Source: an uncultured Spirochaetaceae bacterium
Lineage (GTDB): Bacteria; Spirochaetota; Spirochaetia; Sphaerochaetales; Sphaerochaetaceae
Reading direction: 5' to 3'
Assembly (NCBI GenBank): GCA_944390725.1
Contig: CALXQU010000004.1
Coordinates: 1 to 64,000 of the forward strand
DNA: 64,000 nucleotides
Below the pieces are notes generated by a model, which worked only from the letters and a program-made list of their open reading frames with translations, made no database searches and was not told the DNA's origin. The position numbers and the translations under genes were made by a program. Each line of letters opens with the position of its first letter. Position 1 is the first letter of the stretch. Positions 7,568 to 15,496 of the stretch are shown in pieces.

Positions 7568-8824
7568 CTATCTCACATTACCGTGAGCCTGAGGATGGAG
7601 CTTCTTCCCATTCAAGACACCTGATGGTGCCAGTATCAATGAGCTATCCCCGCCAGCCCAGCGGTTAAGGATGTATTTACCTTCATCCAGCAGGTTCTTA
7701 CAGCTGTTCTTGTCTCTGTCATAATCCGTGCCGCATGACTGACATGTCCACTCCCTATCAGAAAGCTTCAGGTCATGATTATTCTCATGACACACTGAAC
7801 ATCGCTTTGAGGATGGAAAGAACTTATCAACCTTTACAAGTATCTTCCCCTGATCGTTCAGCTTGTAGGCAAGCATCTCCCTCAGCATCCCATAGCCGTT
7901 GTCATATACGCTCTTGCCGAAGTTCAGAGCCTGCGACATGTGCTGGAGGTTTATGTCCTCCACTATCACGGCATCAAAGTCTCTGGCAACATCATGGGAG
8001 AGCTTATGAAGGAAATCCTTCCTCCTATTTCTTGCCTTCTCATGGAGCTTCCCGATCTTGTGCTTCTGCTTCCAGTAGCTTGAGGAGCCATATTCCATCC
8101 TTGAGAGCTTCCTCTGTTCTTTTGCAATCTTACCCTCAAGATTGCGGTACCAGCGGATGTCATCCGGTGTGATGTCATTCTCACCGGAAGCGGAGACGAC
8201 AAGAGAAGGCATGGAGTAATCGAAGGCTTCGACCTTCTCGAATTCCTTCTTCGTCTCTATTGATTCTATCTCCGCATCAAAGGTGAGCGATATGAAGAAC
8301 TTACCGCTTGCCGTCTCCTTCACTGTCGCATGCTTCATCTTCCATCCGCCCGGTATGCTACGGTGGAGTATGATTCGGACAAGTCCGAGTTTCGGCAGCC
8401 TGATGTAGTTCTCATCATCTCTTACATGAATAATCTCGATATTGTTGTTTATCCAGTTGGTGGTGTATGACCTTTTATCCTTTCCTTTCTTCCTGAACCT
8501 GGGAGTTTTTCCTTTGGCAAAGAGCTTCCTGCATGCCTGATTCAGGTTCAGCTGGACATTGCAGAGCGCCATGCTGTCAATCTCGTTCAGGAACGGATGC
8601 TCCTTCTTCAGATGTGCGGGAGTGGTATTGAGAAGCCTGCCTTTGTTCAGCTTCTCATAGCTGATGCGCTCGTCAAGCAGATGATTCCAGACGAAGCGGC
8701 AGCAGCCGAAGGTCTTCCAGATGAGGATCTTCTGTTCTTCTGTCGGGTTTATACGGAACTCCATGCACCTGGAGACGATGATGGTGGATGGCTTCTCGTT
8801 CTTCTCAGCCTTTCCTTCCATCAT
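7568..8824 (-). CDS. tnpB: IS200/IS605 TnpB RNA-guided nuclease
   Basis: The 418-residue TnpB is an RNA-guided DNA endonuclease and ancestor of Cas12, which promotes retention of the transposon at donor sites. An N-terminal helical domain starts at MEFRINPTEEQK (residues 21-32). The RuvC-like residues are visible: Asp202 in AFDYSM, Glu289 in VIVEDINLQ, and DRD at 369-371 in DYDRDKNSCKN. The zinc ribbon uses Cys342, Cys345, Cys361 and Cys364. All catalytic positions are present, so the protein should be active. The start overlaps the end of tnpA by 20 bases. Its guide RNA would be transcribed through the 3' end of this gene into the right end of the element. Confidence 0.9.
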   Translation of the reverse strand: MMEGKAEKNEKPSTIIVSRCMEFRINPTEEQKILIWKTFGCCRFVWNHLLDERISYEKLNKGRLLNTTPAHLKKEHPFLNEIDSMALCNVQLNLNQACRKLFAKGKTPRFRKKGKDKRSYTTNWINNNIEIIHVRDDENYIRLPKLGLVRIILHRSIPGGWKMKHATVKETASGKFFISLTFDAEIESIETKKEFEKVEAFDYSMPSLVVSASGENDITPDDIRWYRNLEGKIAKEQRKLSRMEYGSSSYWKQKHKIGKLHEKARNRRKDFLHKLSHDVARDFDAVIVEDINLQHMSQALNFGKSVYDNGYGMLREMLAYKLNDQGKILVKVDKFFPSSKRCSVCHENNHDLKLSDREWTCQSCGTDYDRDKNSCKNLLDEGKYILNRWAGGDSSLILAPSGVLNGKKLHPQAHGNVR

Positions 8825-9248
8825 AGTCCTCTCCCTGCGTCCTGATGTATTCCTTCAGTATCTCAAGCGGCGCGCCTCCTGCTGTTATCAGACAGTAGCT
8901 CCTGGCCCAGAACTGCCCTTCATGGAGATCCTCAACTATCTCAGGGAAGCCCTTCTTCACGAGCCTCGATGAAGCCGCCTTGTATGCGTTTATGAACTTC
9001 GATATCCCACTGTCCGGCTCAGCCTTGAAGAGTATGTGGATATGGTCCCTGTCGTGGTTCCACTCTGATAGCGTTATCTTGTACTTGGGCGCTATGTAGC
9101 AGAATATGTGCTTCAGATACTCCGATATGACATCGGTGATGACTTCTTTCCTGTATTTGGTGATGAGAATAAGATGGTAGTTCAGGCTGAACACCGAATG
9201 GTTGTTCCCGTCAAGCTGTGTCATTATGCAGCTCTTCTCTCTGCTCAT
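8805..9248 (-). CDS. tnpA: IS200/IS605 TnpA Y1 transposase
   Basis: A 147-residue single-domain HUH transposase that cuts and rejoins single-stranded DNA at the element's subterminal hairpins. The HUH pair is His69-Ile-His71 in DRDHIHILF. The catalytic tyrosine is Tyr134 in LKEYIRTQG. The length is normal for the family. An in-frame ATG at residue 9 (MTQLDGNN) could also be the start. A TATACT -10-like box lies about 20 bases upstream of the first ATG. Confidence 0.9.
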   Translation of the reverse strand: MSREKSCIMTQLDGNNHSVFSLNYHLILITKYRKEVITDVISEYLKHIFCYIAPKYKITLSEWNHDRDHIHILFKAEPDSGISKFINAYKAASSRLVKKGFPEIVEDLHEGQFWARSYCLITAGGAPLEILKEYIRTQGEDYDGRKG

Positions 9249-9357
9249 CTTATGATAAGTATAACACAGAATATAGAATTAATAAATGACTTTCTTGATT
9301 TACCGAGAATTATTTTTCTACAACTGATTAGCTGAACGCCTTGGATATGAAAGGATT

Positions 9358-9675
9358 CTAGCCTCCGATCCTCCTTGCTGTCAGCCAGAACATCACACAT
9401 CCGTCAGGACATACGATATCATTCACATGCTTGTCGGAACCACCGACGTTTCTCATGTCTCCTCTGCTCCTCACAGCTTCCATGAGAGGATAGAGAAGCA
9501 TAATCGTCTTCGAGCAGATTCCATATCCATCCTGATTCACAGGACAGCCATATGTGCAGGGGTATTTATCACCTATTTCTTCCCCATTACGGCAGAGGCC
9601 TTCTGTCTTGTCTCCTCTCAGATACCCTGTAACCTCAATCTCAAATTCATATTCTTCATCAAGCCATTTCTTCAT
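9358..9675 (-). CDS. TIGR04076-family small cysteine-containing protein
   Basis: 105 residues without a signal peptide. The pattern GxxCPV near residue 44 (YGCPVNQDGYGIC), then LYPLMEAVR, and CPDGCVMFWLTA at the C-terminus match my memory of the TIGR04076 family (CTDGxRPVxF at the end). The function is unknown. Four to five cysteines could bind metal or form disulfides. The gene sits alone between the IS element and the sugar kinase. Confidence 0.55.
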   Translation of the reverse strand: MKKWLDEEYEFEIEVTGYLRGDKTEGLCRNGEEIGDKYPCTYGCPVNQDGYGICSKTIMLLYPLMEAVRSRGDMRNVGGSDKHVNDIVCPDGCVMFWLTARRIGG

Positions 9676-10321
9676 GACTTGTTTTTATCATGTCTGATGA
9701 TTCTTCCTCCATTCCTCTCCATCTTTCGCTTCGCTTAGAAGATGGAGACTCCTGAAGAATTGGGTTGAAGGAAGGTATGGCCTGGATCTTCGAGATTTCC
9801 TCCTCGATCAAGGACTTATCCATACGGTCCTTAAGGAACATAACTCATGAACCAAGAAAGCCTTGCCTTTTCCTGCAAGGAAGCGGAGCAGCTTTCCTTT
9901 CTCTTTCCCACGTCCTATCATCATTCCCTCTTTTACTAAGTACAGACTTAGTCAATCATGACTTAGTAAAGTAAAGGATACAAACAGGAAGAAAGCAATG
10001 GAAACAAGAAGGTGATAGATCCCCGCAATTGCAGCAATGGAATGATGTTACCTGCAGGGATTTCCCTGGATTGCCATGCCGATCATACATGATGCTCCTG
10101 GTATCGCCATCACTGCAGCTATATACCGCCTATGGATGCTATGCAGCCTTGGCTATACACGGCCCGGCATGATTGGATGATTAGACTACTATAGAACATA
10201 ATATAAATCCAGATACGGATTATTCATTTGCGTAATTGCTATTCTTCTTTCTTCTTTCTGCACGACATTGATGTTGTTATCGCGATGCGGGCAGTTTAGA
10301 ATAATCTGGAGGAGCCTTGAT
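9676..10321. other. Intergenic region with a perfect 10-bp inverted repeat
   Basis: I see no convincing gene. A 60-codon minus-strand frame at 9659-9841 has no ribosome site and overlaps the TIGR04076 gene. The notable element is the TTTACTAAGT/ACTTAGTAAA repeat described separately. The sequence from 10000 to 10270 is featureless. Confidence 0.4.
9932..9970. repeat. Inverted repeat TTTACTAAGT ... ACTTAGTAAA with a third half-site
   Basis: TTTACTAAGT (9932-9941) and ACTTAGTAAA (9961-9970) are perfect reverse complements 19 bases apart. An extra ACTTAGT at 9946-9952 pairs with the same left arm. The arrangement looks like a multi-site operator or a switching hairpin. No gene start lies within 300 bases on the plus strand. 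Confidence 0.45.
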
Positions 10322-11188
10322 ATGGGAAGCTTTCTTGCATTCGGTGAGATACTGTTCGACTGCTTTGCAGACCACAACGTCCTGGGCGGCGCTCCGCTCA
10401 ACGTGACATACCATGCCGCGAGCCTGGGGCTTGATGCCAGGATCGTAAGCGCTGTCGGCAATGACAGCCTCGGGGATGAGGCCCTGGCAGAGATATCCGC
10501 AAAGGGAATCGACAGCTCGCTGGTCGCGGTCCTTGACGGCATCCCGACAGGACGGGCAGACATCACGATGGTCGGCAAGAACGCGGATTACGAGTTCAAC
10601 TGCCCTGCGGCCTGGGACTGCATACCGCTCCCGGAAGGCCTTCCCTCCTCCGTCGATGTGCTCTACTTCGGCTCCCTTGCGCAGCGCGGTGAGATAAGCA
10701 GGCGTACGCTGGCCTCGCTGCTCTCCGCAGTGGGCGCAAGGCATATATTCTTCGATGTGAATATCAGGAAGAATTTCTATTCGCGGGAAATCATAGAGCA
10801 TAGCCTTGATGCTGCCACGATACTGAAGGTGAACGATGAGGAGCTGCCGCTGATCGCAGCGCTCCTTGGCATCAAGTCAGAGGACAGCGTATCGGCCATC
10901 ATGGAGCGCTATAGCCTTGAGATGCTGCTCCTGACGGAAGGCAGGAAGGGGACCACCCTATACTGCGATGACGGCTGCATCATCCACCAGGATATCAGCG
11001 ACGTCAAGGTCGTCGACACGGTCGGGGCCGGAGACAGCCTTTCAGGCGGATTCATCGCAACGCTTGCGAAGACAGGCGACAGGGAGGAATCCGTCAGGAT
11101 GGGAAGCCTCCTTGCCGATTACGTGGTCACGCAGAGCGGCGGGACGCCTGCCTACAGCAGCGAGGTCAGGGAGCTCTTCGGCCTCTAG
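10322..11188 (+). CDS. PfkB-family carbohydrate kinase (fructokinase-like)
   Basis: 288 residues of the ribokinase/PfkB fold, which phosphorylates a sugar with ATP. The N-terminal motif is LGGAPLNVTYHAASLG, with the Gly-Gly hinge of the family. The C-terminal motif DTVGAGDSLSGGF contains the catalytic Asp and the anion hole. The sequence most resembles fructokinases, but the substrate is not fixed. I choose the ATG at 10322 because GGAGGAG lies 7 bases upstream (10308-10314); an upstream ATG at 10268 lacks such a site. The gene ends four bases into the convergent CMP-kinase-like gene. Confidence 0.85.
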   Translation: MGSFLAFGEILFDCFADHNVLGGAPLNVTYHAASLGLDARIVSAVGNDSLGDEALAEISAKGIDSSLVAVLDGIPTGRADITMVGKNADYEFNCPAAWDCIPLPEGLPSSVDVLYFGSLAQRGEISRRTLASLLSAVGARHIFFDVNIRKNFYSREIIEHSLDAATILKVNDEELPLIAALLGIKSEDSVSAIMERYSLEMLLLTEGRKGTTLYCDDGCIIHQDISDVKVVDTVGAGDSLSGGFIATLAKTGDREESVRMGSLLADYVVTQSGGTPAYSSEVRELFGL

Positions 11189-11706
11189 GACCTCTTCCTG
11201 ACTTCCCCGGCTATTATCTCCACGATTTCCTCAGGGGTCCTCTCATCGGTCGCTATGACGATGTCAGCGACCTCCTCTGCCGTGGTGTTGTCGATGCCGT
11301 AGATCTTCATGTAGCGGGCGCTGTCGTTGCTGTCCCTCGCGACGGTCTGGCGGTAGCGTTCCTCGAACGTGCCGCCCTCCCTGCGGAGGATGCGCCTGGC
11401 GCGCGTCTCGGCAGATGCGGTAAGGTAGACCTTCAGGTCCGCGTCGCGGAGCATCCAGATGGCAAGCCTCGAGCCGAGCACGCAGTCCTTCTCGGCCATG
11501 GCCATCTCGACCTGGCGCCTGTCAAGCTCCCTGTCTATCGAGTAATCCTCCTCCGCCATGCGGCAGAATTCCCAGAAATCGACGCCGCGCTCCTCTGCCA
11601 TCTGCCTGAAGGTGAAGTTGATCATCGTGTATCCCAGCTTCTCAGCAAGGAGCCTTGTCACAGTCGTATTGCCGCAGCCGCTGCGGGATGATATGGCGAT
11701 CCTCAT
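11185..11706 (-). CDS. Cytidylate kinase-like P-loop protein with altered Walker A
   Basis: About 173 residues related to archaeal-type CMP kinase, which phosphorylates CMP/dCMP. It has the N-terminal P-loop region, LLAEKLGY, RELDRRQ, a RLA.WML segment, and the lid arginines RARRILRREGG. The Walker A motif is odd: residues 7-15 read SRSGCGNTT, so Asn13 stands where the phosphate-binding Lys is expected, and the first Gly is Ser. It may use ATP poorly or have another role. The start is taken at MRIAISS because the four-base ATGA overlap with yicC (11703-11706) fits the genome's style; the longer frame runs back inside yicC. Confidence 0.7.
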   Translation of the reverse strand: MRIAISSRSGCGNTTVTRLLAEKLGYTMINFTFRQMAEERGVDFWEFCRMAEEDYSIDRELDRRQVEMAMAEKDCVLGSRLAIWMLRDADLKVYLTASAETRARRILRREGGTFEERYRQTVARDSNDSARYMKIYGIDNTTAEEVADIVIATDERTPEEIVEIIAGEVRKRS

Positions 11707-12563
11707 TCTATGTTCCTCACCTGTTCCCTTATATCCTCGATATTGTCCTTCATGCTGACGACCGCGAGATTGATCTCCACGAGCTGGCTCTTCGATGCGA
11801 TCGTATTGCATTCCCTCTGCATCTCCTGGCAGAGGAAGTCAAGCTTCTTGCCAACCGGCTCATCGGCAGCAAGGAGCTTGTGGTATTCCTTCAGATGGAC
11901 CTTGAGCCTGGAAAGCTCCTCGTTGATGGAGTACCTGACGAGGATGGCGGCAAGCTCCGTCATGAAGACCGACTGGTCAGGCTTCTCGCCGGAAAGCCTG
12001 TCGAACTTCTCCTGCAGCAGCCTGGAGTAGTGCCCCTCGAGCTCCGCGCTCCTTGCCTCTATCGCGGCAAGCGAATCCTCGAATGACCTGGCAAGCCTCT
12101 CAAGGTCCTGCCTGGTACCTTCGCCTTCCCTGTCCTTGGCCTCGCAGAGCATGGCCAGGCAGTGGCTGAGGCATTCGTCGACGCCTTCGCGGAAGACCTC
12201 GCCATCGGCTTCCTTATCCTGCGCTATAAGGCCCTCTATCGATGCATAGTCGGAGAACGAAGGCCTGCATCCGGTTGCCTCCGCAATATCGCCATAGATG
12301 CTGATGTACGATGAGAGGAGGCCCCTGTCGAGATTGAGCGACGCCTCCGACTGGATCATATGCAGCTTCATCGAGATATCGATATGGCCGCGGCCCACTG
12401 CCTTGCGTATCTCCTCATCGATATGGCTCTCGAAAGCCTGCAGCGCAGGGGACAGGTAGCAGGAGATATCGAGATACCTGTTGTTGTAGCTCTTGGCCGA
12501 AGCCTCGATCGCGAAGCTGCCGTTCCTGTACGTCCAGTGGCCATAGCCTGTCATGCTTCTCAT
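11703..12563 (-). CDS. yicC: YicC/YloC-family endoribonuclease
   Basis: 286 residues with the family's N-terminal hallmark MTGYGHW and the block EASAKSYNNRYLDI. The C-terminal DUF1732 part has KLDFLCQEMQRECNTIASKS. YicC proteins are RNases that act on structured RNAs. It is full length. Its gene overlaps both neighbours by four bases, so CMP-kinase-like, YicC and the upstream hypothetical gene form one transcription unit. Confidence 0.9.
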   Translation of the reverse strand: MRSMTGYGHWTYRNGSFAIEASAKSYNNRYLDISCYLSPALQAFESHIDEEIRKAVGRGHIDISMKLHMIQSEASLNLDRGLLSSYISIYGDIAEATGCRPSFSDYASIEGLIAQDKEADGEVFREGVDECLSHCLAMLCEAKDREGEGTRQDLERLARSFEDSLAAIEARSAELEGHYSRLLQEKFDRLSGEKPDQSVFMTELAAILVRYSINEELSRLKVHLKEYHKLLAADEPVGKKLDFLCQEMQRECNTIASKSQLVEINLAVVSMKDNIEDIREQVRNIE

Positions 12564-12967
12564 TGCCCTTCTCCTCCGATGGCGATCATCGCTATATCCT
12601 CCGCTCCTGTCGCCCGGGCGTATTCCATCGCCTCATCGGCCGTCCTGACCATGGCGGCGCCTGCGAGCCTCCTCGGCACAGGGGAGAATATTATATTGTC
12701 CAGCGCCTTGCGGAATGCGGCGAACTCCGGGATGGACGGGTCCCCGACGACGGAGACATAATCCGCCGATGAGAGGGCCGAAGCCCATGCGGATGGGGAT
12801 GAAAGCACGTCCAGGGACGGGAATACGATGAATACGCCTCCCTTCTCGGCCAGATGCCTCAGCTCCTTCGGATTACCGATCCTGGGGACGGATCCCGGCA
12901 TGAAAAATGAGGGCGTACTGAAGTACTCCCTCACCTTATCGCTCAGTTCCTTGCGCCTGAACAGCAT
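12560..12967 (-). CDS. Conserved-looking hypothetical protein
   Basis: 135 residues from the ATG at 12967 (MLFRRKELSDKV). The frame stays open upstream, but that part is the wrong-frame shadow of the zinc-ribbon gene. Alternating hydrophobic strands and helices (GGVFIVFPSLDVL, ADYVSVVGDPS, AEDIAMIAIGG) suggest a Rossmann-like alpha/beta fold. I do not recognise the family. It begins just after the TAA of the zinc-ribbon gene and ends in an ATGA overlap with yicC, so it is translated with both. Confidence 0.55.
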   Translation of the reverse strand: MLFRRKELSDKVREYFSTPSFFMPGSVPRIGNPKELRHLAEKGGVFIVFPSLDVLSSPSAWASALSSADYVSVVGDPSIPEFAAFRKALDNIIFSPVPRRLAGAAMVRTADEAMEYARATGAEDIAMIAIGGEGQ

Positions 12968-12968
12968 A

Positions 12969-13133
12969 TTACTTGGAAAGCTTGGAATTGCATTCCTTGC
13001 AGATCTTGACCTTGTTCCCGTCGATCTCCTTCTCGTAAAGGCACTTGATGGCAGTCCTGTGGCAGACCGGGCATGTTGCCCTTCCGTTGTTGAACTGATC
13101 GCGGATTCCGGTTCCTCTATGTGCTTTGGACAT
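12969..13133 (-). CDS. 54-residue zinc-ribbon protein
   Basis: A short gene that size cut-offs easily miss. The protein starts MSKAHRGTGIRDQFNNGRAT, then CPVCHRTAIKCLYEKEID, and ends ICKECNSKLSK. CPVC (residues 21-24) and CKEC (45-48) form a four-Cys zinc ribbon, and the N-terminus is basic. I recall similar small proteins in spirochaetes, but the function is not known; a ribosome- or RNA-associated role is a guess. AAAGGAG lies five bases before the ATG, and a near-consensus promoter lies at 13166-13194. It heads the unit that runs through yicC. Confidence 0.8.
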   Translation of the reverse strand: MSKAHRGTGIRDQFNNGRATCPVCHRTAIKCLYEKEIDGNKVKICKECNSKLSK

Positions 13134-13165
13134 CTTCTACTCCTTTGGATTACGTATCTTCGGAG

Positions 13166-13194
13166 ACTATAGCCGAATATCGCCAGGAGGTCAA
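13166..13194 (-). promoter_or_regulatory. Sigma-70 promoter of the zinc-ribbon/yicC operon
   Basis: On the minus strand, TTGACC (13194-13189) and TATAGT (13171-13166) are 17 bases apart. The -35 box overlaps the stop codon of the upstream membrane-protein gene. Expected initiation is about 25 bases before the ATG at 13133. Confidence 0.8.
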
Positions 13195-13592
13195 TTGCCC
13201 TCAGGGGCCTTGGTATCCCTGCCGGTGCCCGGATCGATGGTCTCCGCCTTCGCATCGGCAGCTTCCGCGCGGGCCTTCTCGGCATCGATCTTGTCAGCCG
13301 CGCGCTCCTTGGCCTTCAGGTCGCTGTCCTTCCTGTCACGGATCTGCATGAGGGCGAATATCACCATCAGCACGAGGCCGGAATCGAAGACGGCATGGCC
13401 GAAATGCGTAAGGGCATTGCCGGCTCCTGCGGTGAAGTCCGAGGTATATCTCACCGAATAGTAATAGAATCCGTTCCCATCCTCATGGTAGTAGGTATGG
13501 TGGCTATCTGCGACGCCGCAGCCGATCATCACGAGCCCCGCGATAAGAAGGGCTATGGAGATGACCAATGCGGCCAATGCGCTCTTTCTCAT
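13191..13592 (-). CDS. Two-TM membrane protein with charged tail, unknown
   Basis: 133 residues. A membrane helix lies at about 5-27 (ALAALVISIALLIAGLVMIG), then a His/Tyr-rich exposed loop (SHHTYYHEDGNGFYYYS), then a second helix at about 60-82. A Lys/Ala/Glu-rich, probably coiled-coil tail follows (RDRKDSDLKAKERAADK). No family is recognised. GGAGGATAGATT precedes the ATG, a good ribosome site. The stop codon lies inside the promoter of the next gene. Confidence 0.6.
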   Translation of the reverse strand: MRKSALAALVISIALLIAGLVMIGCGVADSHHTYYHEDGNGFYYYSVRYTSDFTAGAGNALTHFGHAVFDSGLVLMVIFALMQIRDRKDSDLKAKERAADKIDAEKARAEAADAKAETIDPGTGRDTKAPEGN

Positions 13593-13675
13593 AATCTATC
13601 CTCCAACAAGATAGTAAGATAGCACCAAAGGGGCGGAACGTGTCCGATGTTCACGAAAACTTCAGGAAAAGCCTG

Positions 13676-14266
13676 CTATCTTCCCTTGGCCGCATGCAGC
13701 GACACCACCTGGCCCAGGTCCGCATTGATATCCTGCTCTATCGCCCTGATATCGAAGCCGACGACATTGGCCGCCTTGACGGTATCGGAGATGGCATAGC
13801 GCTTCATGAGGACCTTCTCCTCCATCGAGTACCATGAATCGACTTCCTTCCTGCCGGACACATCGACCCTGTCGGAGGCAGGGAACGAGAGGAAGAGGCT
13901 GCCGCCCTTCACGAGGGCATCATAGAGCGAGAAGAGATAGGACGCCAGCTCGCGTGCTTCCAGCCTCTCGATAGCCAGGGCCGATACCGCGATATCGAAG
14001 CCGGAACCCTCATATGAGGAGAAGGGGCACTGTACCGTCACCAGGGCAGGGTCCTCCTCCCTGCACTCGGCAAGGAACGCTCCATCGGAATCCACGGCCA
14101 CGATCTCCGCATCCGGGTACATCGTCCTCATCACAGGGGCAAGGCAGGCCGATACGGAGCCTGAGAGGAGTATCCTCGCAGCCTCCTCCCTCAGGCAGGG
14201 GAACTCCCCTATGTACCTGAAGAGCTCCGCATTATCGTATATCCACATCCCGAGCGGGCTTCTCAT
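13676..14266 (-). CDS. SAM-dependent methyltransferase-like protein
   Basis: 196 residues that look like a small class I methyltransferase. There is a glycine-poor first loop (ILLSGSVSACLAPVM), an acidic residue after strand 2 (EIVAVDSDGAFL), then FDIAVSALAIERLEA and an SLFLSFPASDRVD strand. The usual GxGxG motif is degenerate (LLSGSVS), so catalytic activity is uncertain; the substrate is unknown. The gene overlaps the upstream GNAT gene by four bases. Its stop lies in a 9-bp inverted repeat with 13616-13624 (AAGATAGCA / TGCTATCTT). Confidence 0.6.
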   Translation of the reverse strand: MRSPLGMWIYDNAELFRYIGEFPCLREEAARILLSGSVSACLAPVMRTMYPDAEIVAVDSDGAFLAECREEDPALVTVQCPFSSYEGSGFDIAVSALAIERLEARELASYLFSLYDALVKGGSLFLSFPASDRVDVSGRKEVDSWYSMEEKVLMKRYAISDTVKAANVVGFDIRAIEQDINADLGQVVSLHAAKGR

Positions 14267-14751
14267 ATCGTCTCCCTCCAGTATGGGCAGATATCCACAT
14301 AGCTTCCGTCTGCTCTCCTGAAGCCGCCGGCTATCGTGCCGAGGCTATGGAAGCCAAGCGCCTCATAGAGCTTCCTGGCAGCTGCATTGGAGGCCACCAC
14401 CGCATTGAACTGCAGTATGCGGAAGCCAAGCGCCGCGGCTTCCCTGAGCGAATCAATGACAAGGGCCCTGCCGATCCCCTTGCCGCGCAGCCCATCCGCT
14501 ACGGCATAGCTTGCGTTGGCGATATGGCCGCAGCGTCCCACGTTGTTGGGATGGAGGATATAGAGCCCTGCCACGGCGCCATCTGCGGCAGCGACCGCGG
14601 TGCGCGACTGCGATGCGAAGAAGGCAGCGGCCTCCTCCGGGCCGAGCTCCTGCTCCTGCGGGAAGGCATTCCCCTCGCGTACGACCGAGTTCCAGATATC
14701 CCGCATGGCTGCGATATCGCCTGCGGAATATCCCCTTATGATGAGATCCAT
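14263..14751 (-). CDS. GNAT-family N-acetyltransferase
   Basis: 162 residues with the GNAT fold. The acetyl-CoA loop is RGKGIGRAL near residue 91, followed by the strand FRILQFNAVVASNAAARKLYEALGF, the usual splayed beta4/beta5 signature. The substrate is unknown, perhaps a small amine or protein N-terminus. I take the start at MDLIIRGYS (14751); the longer frame runs through the spacer into the phosphorylase gene. It is joined to the methyltransferase-like gene by an ATGA overlap. Confidence 0.8.
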   Translation of the reverse strand: MDLIIRGYSAGDIAAMRDIWNSVVREGNAFPQEQELGPEEAAAFFASQSRTAVAAADGAVAGLYILHPNNVGRCGHIANASYAVADGLRGKGIGRALVIDSLREAAALGFRILQFNAVVASNAAARKLYEALGFHSLGTIAGGFRRADGSYVDICPYWRETI

Positions 14752-14794
14752 GCTGATAAGATAGCAGATAGATGATGCTGCGTCACCGCTGTCC

Positions 14795-15496
14795 TCAGCA
14801 GTGGAGCGCATCCAGGGCATAGCCGAGGATCCGCGACGATATCCTCCGTATCGTCTCATCCTCAAGGAAGGATACGCCCTCATGGTCGAGCCCAGCCGCC
14901 CAGTTTATCGAGAAGGCGACCGCGGCATTCCTGATTCCCGCCTCCACCATCAGCTCCGCCTCGGTAGCAAGCGTCATGCCGACGATATCGGCACCCATGC
15001 GCCTGAAGGCCTCTATCTCAGCGGCTGTCTCCAGCCTGGGGCCGTTGGTGGTCACGTAGACATTATCGAAGGAAATCGGGCAGCCGTCGTTGAAGGCGGT
15101 GCGCGCGAAGGCGGCTGAGAGGCTCGCATCGAACGGATTGACCATCGGCGTATGGCAGAATGCATCGCCCTCCGCGAACGAGCTTTCCCTGCCGTAGGTG
15201 AAATCGATGAAGTCCTTGACGATGCCGATGCGGGAAGGCGCCAGGCGGCGCGTGATCGATCCGACTGCGTAGATGGATATGACCCTGTCGACGCCCAGGT
15301 CCCTCAGCGCCTGTATGTTGGCCCTGTAGTTTATCCTGTGCGGCGGCACGGAATGCTCCGGCCTGTGGCGAGCGAGGAAGACCGTATCGCCGACGATGGC
15401 GGCATAGGCTTCCCCGAAGCGCGTGGACCTCACCTCCGCATTGGCGGCAAAGCGCGGGTCCCTGTCGATTCCTGTCCCTCCGATGATGGCGTTCAG
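14795..15496 (-). CDS. mtnP: Methylthioadenosine/methylthioinosine-type nucleoside phosphorylase
   Basis: 233 residues of the PNP/MTAP fold, which phosphorolyses 5'-methylthioadenosine or a relative. Motifs in order are IIGGTGI at the N-terminus (phosphate loop), HRPEHSVPPHRINYRANI, TNGPRLETAAEI, and DIVGMTLATEAELMVEAGI. It follows an mtnA-like isomerase gene, so methionine salvage is a coherent role. The start is unusual: the frame has no ATG near the correct N-terminus. A CTG at 15494-15496 lies just behind GGAGGGAG and overlaps the mtnA stop as CTGA. The only upstream alternative is a GTG at 15556, 64 bases inside mtnA. Confidence 0.75.
   Translation of the reverse strand: MNAIIGGTGIDRDPRFAANAEVRSTRFGEAYAAIVGDTVFLARHRPEHSVPPHRINYRANIQALRDLGVDRVISIYAVGSITRRLAPSRIGIVKDFIDFTYGRESSFAEGDAFCHTPMVNPFDASLSAAFARTAFNDGCPISFDNVYVTTNGPRLETAAEIEAFRRMGADIVGMTLATEAELMVEAGIRNAAVAFSINWAAGLDHEGVSFLEDETIRRISSRILGYALDALHC

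Larger units (their letters stand above)
7568..9248 (-). mobile_element. IS200/IS605-family insertion sequence (coding core)
   Basis: The tnpA and tnpB genes run in the same direction and overlap by 20 bases; both are intact. The element has no inverted repeats by nature, and its subterminal hairpins and true ends lie outside the coding core (left end within about 9249-9350, right end within about 7440-7567). Both flanks are AT-rich, a common landing site for this family. The intact frames suggest recent activity. Confidence 0.8.

Noticed and set aside
9659..9841. 60-residue minus-strand frame before the TIGR04076 gene
   Set aside because: No ribosome site, low-complexity charged sequence, and overlap with the start of the next gene.
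13616..13682. AAGATAGCA / TGCTATCTT nine-base inverted repeat
   Set aside because: A 49-base loop and overlap with a coding end; likely chance at this length, so noted only under the methyltransferase-like gene.
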